Assembly (NCBI GenBank): GCA_041390105.1
Contig: JAWKQO010000001.1
Coordinates: 2,082,795 to 2,146,794 of the forward strand
Source of the DNA: Gemmatimonadota bacterium
GTDB lineage: Bacteria > Gemmatimonadota > Gemmatimonadetes > Longimicrobiales > Gaopeijiaceae
Length of the DNA: 64,000 bases
Direction of reading: 5' to 3'
Made by a program: the position numbers and the translations under genes. The notes under the pieces are model-generated. The model had not been told where the DNA came from, made no database searches, and saw only the letters and a program-made list of their open reading frames with translations. Of this stretch, positions 9,522 to 17,181 are shown piece by piece (position 1 is the stretch's first letter; each line of letters begins with the position of its first letter).

Positions 9522-10493
9522 TCAGCGGCTCCCGCCGAGCCGTTGCACGATCTCGACGCGCCGGTTCAGCGCGCGGCCGGCTTCGCCGGTGTTGGTGGAC
9601 ACGGGCGCCAGGGGGCCGACCCCGCGGGTCTCCAGCCTGGACGCGGACACGCCGTGGTCTCGCACCAGCGCCTCACGCACTGCCGCGGCTCGCTCGGCGG
9701 AAAGCCTCAGATTGCCCTCCAACGTTCCGGTATCGTCGGTGTGCCCCACCACGTAGAAGTCTCCGGGCGCATCCGACAGGTACGTTGCGATCACGGCCAG
9801 GGCCGCAGCGGACTCCGGTTCGATCGCCGCGCTGCCGGTGGCGAAGTGGATGTCGTAGATCGCGATCTTCCCGGTCTCGGCGATCTCGGAGCGCATCCGC
9901 TCGAGATCCAGGCTCACAGTGCCCTCCTCCATCGCCGCCACGGTGAGCTCCTCGACCATGTACAGATCCTGGTTCGTGGAGATCAGCACACAGACGTACA
10001 GCGTGTGGCTTCCCCGCGTGCGGCTTGCCACCAGATAGTAGTCGGGCTGCGTCGCGATGCGGTCGAGATCGCTCCGCCCCACGCGGCCGTCCGTGTTCCG
10101 GTAGGCCCGCGCGTTGAGGGGCGCTCCAGAACGCATGTAGACCTTGCGGATTGTCTGCTGCAGGGGCAGGCCCGGACCCGACGACACGTGCGTGGTGAAG
10201 CCGGCGGACGCGATTTCCCGTTCGTAGCTGCGAAAGACCTCGAGCGTGCTCTTGTCCCGAGGCTTGGTCAGCACCCGGCTCAGCAGCGCACCTTCGACCC
10301 GAGCGACCTCAGGGTCGGCCGCGATCTCGACCGGGTACTCCAGCGCATCGTAGTCCGCCTCGTAGACTCCCTTCTCGACGCTCCCCGCGAAGGCACTCAA
10401 CACGTTCTGGGCGGCGCCCGCCTGGACCGTGACCAGGGCCAAGGCGGCTGCAGTCAGGGCCATACCGGCGCGGCGGATCGGGGGTCTCGGCAT
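9522..10493 (-). CDS. OmpA-family envelope protein with DUF4892-like N-terminus
   Basis: A 323-aa exported protein. A signal peptide (about residues 1-28) precedes a DUF4892-like middle region (about 35-200) and a C-terminal OmpA-like peptidoglycan-binding domain (about 205-320). The OmpA domain shows the FATGSAAI start, the VVGHTDDTG motif and the terminal RALNRRVEI. Proteins of this kind tether the outer membrane to peptidoglycan. The ATG at 10493 follows an AGGGAGG sequence 5 nt upstream. It lies between SRPBCC and MBL genes with 88- and 135-nt gaps, so it is probably a separate transcript. Confidence 0.85.
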   Translation of the reverse strand: MPRPPIRRAGMALTAAALALVTVQAGAAQNVLSAFAGSVEKGVYEADYDALEYPVEIAADPEVARVEGALLSRVLTKPRDKSTLEVFRSYEREIASAGFTTHVSSGPGLPLQQTIRKVYMRSGAPLNARAYRNTDGRVGRSDLDRIATQPDYYLVASRTRGSHTLYVCVLISTNQDLYMVEELTVAAMEEGTVSLDLERMRSEIAETGKIAIYDIHFATGSAAIEPESAAALAVIATYLSDAPGDFYVVGHTDDTGTLEGNLRLSAERAAAVREALVRDHGVSASRLETRGVGPLAPVSTNTGEAGRALNRRVEIVQRLGGSR

Positions 10494-10581
10494 CTGTCCC
10501 TCCCTGGAGAGTGTGCGGCATCCAAGGAGCCCAACGGCGAAACGGTGCTGGCGGGGACACCAACGCGCGAGCGGCGGCGCC

Positions 10582-11049
10582 TCAGCCCCCTGTACCGGCT
10601 GCACCCGCCCGCGAGGGCGCCAGCAGGCGCTCGAAGCGATCGAGGCAGCTCGTCCAACCGAACTGGTGCCCGTCCCTCGCTTCGACGCTCGGGAAACGCT
10701 CGTGGGTCACGGTGACCTCCGTTCCTTCCCCGGACGCGACAAACTCCACCGTGACCAGCGTCTCACCCATCCGGTGCGCCTCCTCACGCCAATCCCAGGT
10801 GTAGACCAGTCGGTGCGGGCGATGGACGACGCGATAGGTTCCGTAGGCCGTGTAGCGCTCCTCGTCTCCCCGCATCCGGATCTCGTAGCCTCCGCCCACC
10901 CGCAGGTCCACGCTGGCCTCCTCGACCACGGCGTGCTCGGGGCAGGCCCACTGCTTCATCTGCGCCGGGTCGGTCCAGGCACGGAACACGCGCTCGAGGC
11001 CCGCCTCGACGCGTCGTGAGACCTTCACGGTCGACGTCTCCCCCATCAT
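10582..11049 (-). CDS. SRPBCC (AHSA1-like) domain protein
   Basis: A 155-aa START/Bet v1-fold protein of the AHSA1 group. Typical features are RRVEAGLERVFRAWTDPAQMKQW at the start, the GGGYEIRM hairpin, and the terminal GWTSCLDRFERLL helix. Family members bind hydrophobic ligands or act as stress-related chaperone-like proteins; many are paired with an ArsR regulator exactly as here. The ATG at 11049 overlaps the arsR stop (ATGA), showing translational coupling. The ligand is unknown. Confidence 0.88.
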   Translation of the reverse strand: MMGETSTVKVSRRVEAGLERVFRAWTDPAQMKQWACPEHAVVEEASVDLRVGGGYEIRMRGDEERYTAYGTYRVVHRPHRLVYTWDWREEAHRMGETLVTVEFVASGEGTEVTVTHERFPSVEARDGHQFGWTSCLDRFERLLAPSRAGAAGTGG

Positions 11050-11408
11050 CCCTCCTCCTCTGCCGCCGTAGGCGCAGTGCGCTCGAGGTACCGAGCCAAC
11101 CCGTCCAGCTGCTGCTCCCAGAACCGCTGATAGCGCCCCACCCAATCGGCCACGTCCTTGAGCGGCGTCGGATCCAGGACGCAGCGGCTGACCCGCCCCT
11201 CCCGGGTACGCCGCACCAGGTGCGCCCCCTCCAACACGCGCAGGTGCTTGGAAATGGCGGGGCGGGTGATCTCGAAGGGCGCGGCCAGCTCTCCCACGGT
11301 GGCTTCCCCTTCCGTCAGGCGGGCCAGGATCGCCCGCCGTGTCGGGTCCGAGAGCGCGTGGAGGGTCCGGTCCAGGGTCGGATCGGTCTCGGCAAGAATG
11401 GTAACCAT
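11046..11408 (-). CDS. ArsR-family winged-helix repressor
   Basis: A 120-aa ArsR/SmtB-fold regulator of the type that accompanies SRPBCC proteins. The winged helix covers about residues 10-85 with ALSDPTRRAILARL, TRPAISKHLRVLEGAHLV and the wing RREGRVSRCVLDP. No obvious metal-binding cysteine pair is visible, so a non-metal signal is likely. The start is placed at the ATG at 11408, giving MVTILAE; a longer frame to 11444 would be read through the palindromic operator. It shares an ATGA overlap with the downstream SRPBCC gene and is presumably autoregulated. Confidence 0.88.
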   Translation of the reverse strand: MVTILAETDPTLDRTLHALSDPTRRAILARLTEGEATVGELAAPFEITRPAISKHLRVLEGAHLVRRTREGRVSRCVLDPTPLKDVADWVGRYQRFWEQQLDGLARYLERTAPTAAEEEG

Positions 11409-11420
11409 ATGGTTACCATT
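11397..11420. promoter_or_regulatory. Perfect 24-bp palindromic operator over the arsR start
   Basis: The half-site AATGGTAACCAT is followed directly by its exact reverse complement, making a 24-bp perfect palindrome. The arsR start codon lies inside it. ArsR repressors bind such dyads, so this is the probable autoregulatory operator of the arsR-SRPBCC pair. A repressor bound here would block initiation or early elongation. Confidence 0.75.
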
Positions 11421-11469
11421 AGCGCCGAACCGTTCCCTGGTCAAGGCAGGGATCCGTTCGACCCAGGCC

Positions 11470-13845
11470 TCAGTACCGCAGCAATCGCGTGAACTTCAGC
11501 GCCAGCGCCCGGTTGCGGAGCCCGGTTCCACCCGGTCCCGTATCGCGCTCATCGGTCCATACCACGAACAGCTCGCTGCCCGGCCGGTACTCCCAGCGGA
11601 AGCGGACGTTGCTGGAGAGGCTGTTGGCGTCTTCGTTGTACTGGAACAGGCTGCTCGCGAACATGCGCGCGGTGAAGGCGTAGTCCGCGCGCAGTCGCAG
11701 CACGGTTTGAGTGGATTCGCCAACGGGTAGGTCGATGAAGTTCAGGCTGACACCGGGCTCCAGCGAGAGGCGCTGCGTGACCACCACCCTGCCCTGGTTC
11801 ACGCTGAGCGAACGGATGGACCCGTCGTAGAACTCGCCCCAATTGAAGGCGACGTTCCCGGAAAGTCGCCGCTGCGGCCCGAAATTGTAGGACAGCCGGT
11901 AGTCGGTGAACTCGTAGGCACCGGGAACGATGGTCAGGTCGGAGGACACCTCGAACGGGTCGACCAGACGCTCGAACGCCTTGGTGGTCTGGAAGAACAC
12001 CTGGTCGCTGTTCTCCAGCTCGATGTTGAAGTTGGCTTCCTGACTGCGGGACTCCATGCGTCCCTGGCGGTCCTCGAAGTAGTCCACCGTAGCCACCCAG
12101 GTCAGCTTGCGGACCGCCTCCACGGCGGCCGGACGCGGGCTGAAGCGGGCGGATGTGGACCACTTGCGAAAGCCACTCCTCCTCAAGAAACCCACCTCGG
12201 GGTTGAAGTCGGCACCCACCTCCAGTGCAGAAGCAGTCAGCCCGTACTTGTCCGCAGCGTAGGCGCCTTGCACCTGCCAGCTCTGATCGTCGGAACCGTA
12301 GCCCGAGGTGGCGGTCTGGGCCCAGTAGGCGCCCAGATTCAGATTGGTGAAGAACGCGAACGCCGCGTCCACGCCATAGGCCTGATTGGAGCCCTCGCCC
12401 CCGGCGGCCTGCGAGCGATTGGTGAAGAGCGCGCCGATGGAGCTGCGCTTCAGGATGTCGCGTTTGACGCGCAGCACGGAGTAGTTCGTGGACGGGATCC
12501 CCGCCGCGTCCACGCCTCCGGCCTGGATGTTCATGGCGCCCACGCCGAAGGAGCCCACCTTGCCCGTGACGCGCGCCCCCGCCTGGATGGGCACCAGCTC
12601 ACCGCTCTGAAGCCCGATGCGGCGGCTGTAGAACAGTGAAGGCGCGTCTCCGCCGCCTCCTCCGAAACCGCCACCCCCTCCGCCACCACCACCACCCCCT
12701 CCACCGCCGCCGCCCCCGCCGAATCCGAACCCACCCCCGCCGCGGCCGAAGTCGAACATGCCGCGCCCCTCGAGGAAGAACTCGCGCTTCTCGGGGAAGA
12801 AGAGGCTGAAGCGGGTGAGGTTGACCTGCTGCTCGTCCACTTCGACCTGCGCGAAGTCGGTGTTCAGCGTGAGGTCGGCGGTGAGGTTGGATGTGAGCGC
12901 GTACTTGAGGTCGACCCCCACATCACCACTCGTGCGATTGTCCACGACCGGATCGGCCGTACGGTCGGTATTGAGCCCCGCCAGCCCGTAGGGCTTGATT
13001 TCCACGTTGCTGCCGGCCGGCGGAAGATCGAGCCCCACCAGGGTGCCTCCGGAGGAGACGCGGTTGAGCGCCTGTGGTCCGGCCAGGAAGGCCGGGACCG
13101 GATTCAGGTACGCCCACTCGTTCTTGTGGCGGATGGAACGCCGCATCTGGATGCCCCAGAGCGGCTCCGGCCCCTCCTTGTAGCGCAGCGACTTGAAGGG
13201 GATCGCCATCTCGAGCGTCCAGCCTCCGTCGAAGCGGCCCGCGGCCACGTCCCATACGGGATTCCAATCGGTGTTGGGGCCACCTTCATCCACGACCTGG
13301 TAGTCGGAGCGGCCCCCCAACGGATTGGCGTAGAACATCGATCCGCTGCGCCGATCGTAGAACGTGTCCAGCATCACACCGAAGTGCTCGTTGTTGCGGA
13401 GTCCGGGCGTATCGCGGCGCAGCTCGTTGGCGATCCAGGTCGAGGGCGGAGAGGAGTCCCAGCAGCGGCAGGTGATGTACAGGTTCTCGTCGTCGTAGGA
13501 GATCCAGACGTCCGTGCGCTCCGTGGAGGGCGCCCCTGAGACCGGGGCCGCCTGGATGAAGTCGCCGAAGGGCTCATTGCCTTCGTAGACCGGCTCGTCC
13601 AGGCGGCCGTCGAGACGGAGTGGCTCACTCAAGCGGATGGCCCGCACGGTGGCGCGCCCGGAGGCGTCACGCGTGATCGAGGCGGGGGCCGCAGGAGCGG
13701 GCGATCCGTCGATCACCGAGCGCTCGGGCTGGCTCCCCACGTCATTGCCGGCCTGCTGCGCGGCCCTCAGCGGCGCCGCGCCGCTCAGGCTGTAGGAGAG
13801 CAGGGTCAGCGCCAGGGCGCGGCCGGCCGGATGGGTTCGGAGCAT
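11470..13845 (-). CDS. DUF5916 outer-membrane protein with CBM9-like N-terminus (copy 1)
   Basis: A 791-aa exported protein. After a signal peptide (about residues 1-30) comes a CBM9-like beta-sandwich (about 70-240) and then a DUF5916 region that looks like an outer-membrane beta-barrel with many alternating aromatic strands to the C-terminal aromatic. The family signature LFFPEKREFFLEG is present. Directly after it is a polyglycine insertion (DNA about 12650-12750) absent from the two paralogues in this window. The start is the ATG at 13845, just before the signal peptide. Its role is unknown; family members are thought to act at the outer membrane, possibly with peptidases or glycans. Confidence 0.88.
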   Translation of the reverse strand: MLRTHPAGRALALTLLSYSLSGAAPLRAAQQAGNDVGSQPERSVIDGSPAPAAPASITRDASGRATVRAIRLSEPLRLDGRLDEPVYEGNEPFGDFIQAAPVSGAPSTERTDVWISYDDENLYITCRCWDSSPPSTWIANELRRDTPGLRNNEHFGVMLDTFYDRRSGSMFYANPLGGRSDYQVVDEGGPNTDWNPVWDVAAGRFDGGWTLEMAIPFKSLRYKEGPEPLWGIQMRRSIRHKNEWAYLNPVPAFLAGPQALNRVSSGGTLVGLDLPPAGSNVEIKPYGLAGLNTDRTADPVVDNRTSGDVGVDLKYALTSNLTADLTLNTDFAQVEVDEQQVNLTRFSLFFPEKREFFLEGRGMFDFGRGGGGFGFGGGGGGGGGGGGGGGGGGFGGGGGDAPSLFYSRRIGLQSGELVPIQAGARVTGKVGSFGVGAMNIQAGGVDAAGIPSTNYSVLRVKRDILKRSSIGALFTNRSQAAGGEGSNQAYGVDAAFAFFTNLNLGAYWAQTATSGYGSDDQSWQVQGAYAADKYGLTASALEVGADFNPEVGFLRRSGFRKWSTSARFSPRPAAVEAVRKLTWVATVDYFEDRQGRMESRSQEANFNIELENSDQVFFQTTKAFERLVDPFEVSSDLTIVPGAYEFTDYRLSYNFGPQRRLSGNVAFNWGEFYDGSIRSLSVNQGRVVVTQRLSLEPGVSLNFIDLPVGESTQTVLRLRADYAFTARMFASSLFQYNEDANSLSSNVRFRWEYRPGSELFVVWTDERDTGPGGTGLRNRALALKFTRLLRY

Positions 13846-14028
13846 GGGACCTGGGCGGCTGGAGTCGAGCGTGGGGTCAGTCGGGAAAGATGGGGGCCCC
13901 CCCATCCCTTGAGTAGACCGGCCCTCGCTTCGCCCTGGCTGCGCGCGATTCCCCGTGGCGGGCGACACCCGAGCGCCGGGGCGTCCGCCTGCGGGGGCTC
14001 CTCGGTCGCGCCCCGAACGTCGCTGTGG

Positions 14029-14778
14029 TCAGCCCCGTCCCACGAAGGGCATCTCCGCCGCCATCACCGTCAGGCTCAGCACCATCGCGTCGGGGGGCAG
14101 GCTCGCCATGTACGCCACCGCTCGGGCTACGTCGTCCACATCCATGCGGGGTTCGCTCTTCGTCGACCCGTCCGCCTGTGGTACGCCCTCGGCCATCCGC
14201 TGCGTCATCGCGGTCGCGGCATTGCCGATATCGATCTGTCCGCAGGTGATGCCGTGAGCACGGCCCTCCAGGGCGATCGACCTCGTCAAGCCGGTGAGCG
14301 CGTGCTTGCTCGCGGTATAGGGCGCCGAGTAGGGACGGGGTGTATGCGCCGAGAGCGAGCCGTTGTTGATGATCCGCCCGCCGGAGGGAGATTGTCGCTT
14401 CATGAGCGCGATCGCCCGCTGCGCGCACAGGAAGGCACCGGTCAGGTTGGTGTCCACCACGCGCCGCCAGTCTTCCACGGAGAGCGCCTCCAAGGGCACT
14501 GCGGGCCCACCGGTTCCGGCATTGTTGAACAGCAGGTCGAGCCTGCCGAAGCGGGCTTCCACGGCGTCGAACAGCGCGTGTACGGCGGCGGGGTCGGAGA
14601 CGTCGGTCGGAACGACCAGCGCGCCCTCCCTCAGCTCGGCCGCCAACGCCTCGAGGGGTTGGGCCCGTCGCCCCGCCAGCACCAGCGTGAACCCGCCCTG
14701 CGCCAGCGCTTGCGCCGAGGCACGCCCGATCCCGGACCCTGCCCCGGTGACGAGAGCGACTCTGGGACGTGCATCCAT
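14029..14778 (-). CDS. Short-chain dehydrogenase/reductase (SDR)
   Basis: A 249-aa classical SDR. The Rossmann nucleotide site is TGAGSGIG (about residues 11-18), the structural NNAG is present, and the catalytic Ser (NNGSLS) and YTASK Tyr/Lys pair are intact. NADP preference is suggested by AGRR after the second strand. The substrate is unknown. It stands alone between two DUF5916 genes on the same strand, 14 nt downstream of nothing else obvious on its 3' side, and may be co-transcribed after the second DUF5916 gene, whose stop is at 14793. Confidence 0.9.
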   Translation of the reverse strand: MDARPRVALVTGAGSGIGRASAQALAQGGFTLVLAGRRAQPLEALAAELREGALVVPTDVSDPAAVHALFDAVEARFGRLDLLFNNAGTGGPAVPLEALSVEDWRRVVDTNLTGAFLCAQRAIALMKRQSPSGGRIINNGSLSAHTPRPYSAPYTASKHALTGLTRSIALEGRAHGITCGQIDIGNAATAMTQRMAEGVPQADGSTKSEPRMDVDDVARAVAYMASLPPDAMVLSLTVMAAEMPFVGRG

Positions 14779-14792
14779 CGGAGGCTTCCTCT

Positions 14793-17012
14793 TCAGAAGA
14801 CGAGCAGGCGCGTCACCTTGAGCGTCACGAAACGTTCCAGCACTCCGCCGCCGTCCCGCTCGCGGCGTTCCGTGTAGAGCAGGAACAGATCACTCAAGGG
14901 CGCGTGGATCAGGTTCGCCCGCAGGTTCGTGATCGTCTCTCCGGTGTCGCCGTTGTATTGAACGAAGGCACCGAAGTTCAGCGTGGTGGAGACCGCGTAC
15001 TTGAGGCGGGCGCTGTACAGGTTGACGGTGAAGTCCTGACCCTGCACCGACAGATCGTTGCGCGAGGCTTCCAGCTCGGCCGTGAAGCCGGCGCTGGGCT
15101 GCCAGCGGCCCGAGCCGCCCACACTGAAGCGGGTGCCGCCGAAGTAGCCTCCGCCCGACACGTTGACCGACCCCGAGAACGAGCGACCCTGGCTGGAGCT
15201 GTAGCGGGCCGAGCCCTCGTTGAAGCTGTAGTCGCCCATGGGGATCTCGGTCCCGGACACCCGGAAGGGAGCGCTCAGCCGCTCGAACCGATTCGTATAC
15301 GAGACGTTGATCGAGGAGCGGTCGGCGAAGCTGAAGGCCACGGCACCGCCGACCTCTCGGGTCTCCAGCCGTCCGTCCAGGTCGGTGATATAGGTGCCTT
15401 CGACGTACGGGTTGATCTCCTGCAGGAAGGAGCGACCCACCCGCGGATGTACACCCACGGTGGCATAGCCCTCCCGGATGCCGGTCCGACGCACGAAGCC
15501 GATGCCCGGGTCGAAGTCGGCTCCGATGCGGCGCACGGCTGAAGAGAGGTCCCAGAACGCGTCCCGCCACCCCACGGCCAGGCGGGCCGCCTCGCCGTCT
15601 CCTGGCTCGCCATCGCTGGAGCTGGCGCCGTAGGCGTTGACGTACAGGTGACCGGCCAGGCGGAGGTTGGTGTCGAAGCCCACCGTGCGGTTGTACGCGC
15701 CGCCCTCCACTCCGGTGGCCTGTCGGTTGGTGAACATGACACCCACGTCAGAATCCCCGAGCACGCTCTTGCGCAGCCGCACCACGCTGAAGTTCTCGGC
15801 CGGGTCCTCGGCGAACTCCTCGCTCTGCATGTTCAGCAGGCCCACCTCGAGGGGACCGACCCGTCCGCTCAGGCGCGCCCCGCCCAGGAGCGGGACCGGC
15901 GTTCCGGACTTGAGGCCGATCTCGCGGGAGTGGAACAGCGTGAAGTCCCTCAGCGACGTGCCCGAGCGGGGCGAGCCCGGCCCATGGTTCACGTCGCCGA
16001 AGGTGAAGGTGCCGGAGTTCTCCAGGAAGAACTCGCGTTGCTCGGGAAAGAAGAGGGGGAAGCGAGTGAGGTTGACCTGCTCCTGATCGGCTTCCACCTG
16101 ACTGAAGTCGGTGCGATAGGTGAGGTCGAGCGTCAGGTTGGGTGTGATCCCGTACTTCAGATCGATACCGGCGTCGGCCTCGTTGCCGCGGAGATCGGTG
16201 GCGATCGCTGTACCCGAGGCGCGCGTGGCCAGCGCGAACGGCTTGACGGTCAGGTTGCGCCCCGCAGGCAGGGTGCCGAGTCCCTCCATCGTCCCCGCGA
16301 GCGAGACCAGGAAGATCCGGTTGCGCCGATCGAGCGGGGCCCAGTACGAGACCTCGTTCTTGCGACGGATGCGACGCATGAGGTTGAGGCCCCACCGCTG
16401 GTCGGCCAGGCCGGGATCGAAGCGCAGCGTTCGCCAGGGGATCCGCATCTCCACGGTCCAGCCTTGGTCGTGTACCGTGGTCCGCACGTCGACGACGCCG
16501 TTCCATCCGTAGTCGCGGCTGCGGCCGTTGTCGAACGTCTGCCCGTCCTTGAGGCCTCCCTCGGGGTTCACGAAGAAGACGAACGAGTTGCGACGATCGA
16601 GAAACGTATCCAGGCCGATCCCCAGCGCGTCCATCTCCTCGAAGAGGATCCCCGGCGCGTCGCGCTCCAGGCTCTTGGTGATCAGCCCCTGGGGATCGGA
16701 GTCGTGCATCTCCGCCGCGACGTACAGCGCGCCCTCGTCGTAGCCGAGGTACACGGCGGTCTCCTCGGAGGCCGGCTCTCCGTCGAAGGGCTGCGCCTGC
16801 CGGAAGGCGGTGATGGGGACCACGCTCGCCCAGGCGGGCTCGTCCAGTCGCCCGTCGATCTCGATTCCCGACACCCGACCGATCGTCACCGTGGGCCGGG
16901 GCAGCGCCTCCAGGTCGGGGGGCGGGGCCCCGGAGGTACTCTGGGCCCCACCTGCCGCCGGCAGCATCGCCCACAGCAACAGGGTCAGGGTCAGCGGGGT
17001 CCCGGAGCGCAC
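14793..17012 (-). CDS. DUF5916 outer-membrane protein (copy 2)
   Basis: A 739-aa paralogue of the neighbouring DUF5916 proteins. A signal peptide ending in PAAGGAQ precedes a CBM9-like domain (IEIDGRLDEPAW) and the DUF5916 barrel with LFFPEQREFFLENSG. The C-terminus ends VTLKVTRLLVF, matching copy 3. The start is uncertain: no ATG fits, and I place it at a GTG at 17012 just before the signal peptide; frames starting further upstream would overlap the divergent copy 3 gene. The 169-bp gap to copy 3 must hold both promoters. Confidence 0.85.
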   Translation of the reverse strand: MRSGTPLTLTLLLWAMLPAAGGAQSTSGAPPPDLEALPRPTVTIGRVSGIEIDGRLDEPAWASVVPITAFRQAQPFDGEPASEETAVYLGYDEGALYVAAEMHDSDPQGLITKSLERDAPGILFEEMDALGIGLDTFLDRRNSFVFFVNPEGGLKDGQTFDNGRSRDYGWNGVVDVRTTVHDQGWTVEMRIPWRTLRFDPGLADQRWGLNLMRRIRRKNEVSYWAPLDRRNRIFLVSLAGTMEGLGTLPAGRNLTVKPFALATRASGTAIATDLRGNEADAGIDLKYGITPNLTLDLTYRTDFSQVEADQEQVNLTRFPLFFPEQREFFLENSGTFTFGDVNHGPGSPRSGTSLRDFTLFHSREIGLKSGTPVPLLGGARLSGRVGPLEVGLLNMQSEEFAEDPAENFSVVRLRKSVLGDSDVGVMFTNRQATGVEGGAYNRTVGFDTNLRLAGHLYVNAYGASSSDGEPGDGEAARLAVGWRDAFWDLSSAVRRIGADFDPGIGFVRRTGIREGYATVGVHPRVGRSFLQEINPYVEGTYITDLDGRLETREVGGAVAFSFADRSSINVSYTNRFERLSAPFRVSGTEIPMGDYSFNEGSARYSSSQGRSFSGSVNVSGGGYFGGTRFSVGGSGRWQPSAGFTAELEASRNDLSVQGQDFTVNLYSARLKYAVSTTLNFGAFVQYNGDTGETITNLRANLIHAPLSDLFLLYTERRERDGGGVLERFVTLKVTRLLVF

Positions 17013-17145
17013 CGCAGTCTGGACGGGCCCGGGCGTGCGGCGTTGTTCGTCAGTCCGGCTCAAGATCGGTGCGGGAGGAGGTCCGTCGGTCGCGGGCGCT
17101 GGAAGTATGCCCCCCTTCCCTCGCCCTGGCGATAGGGCGCTCCAC

Positions 17146-17173
17146 TTGACTTCCCGCTCGGCTGCGGTCAAAT
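17146..17173 (+). promoter_or_regulatory. Possible sigma-70-like promoter of DUF5916 copy 3
   Basis: TTGACT, a 16-bp spacer and TCAAAT stand 8 bp before the ATG at 17182. The -35 is near-consensus and the -10 matches 4 of 6. Transcription would start about 2 nt before the ATG, so the message would be leaderless; consistent with this, no Shine-Dalgarno is visible before the start. Confidence 0.3.
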
Positions 17174-17181
17174 CGGGCGCC

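Noticed and set aside
15648..17135. A long plus-strand frame opposite DUF5916 copy 2
   Set aside because: No domain features; overlaps a clear DUF5916 gene.
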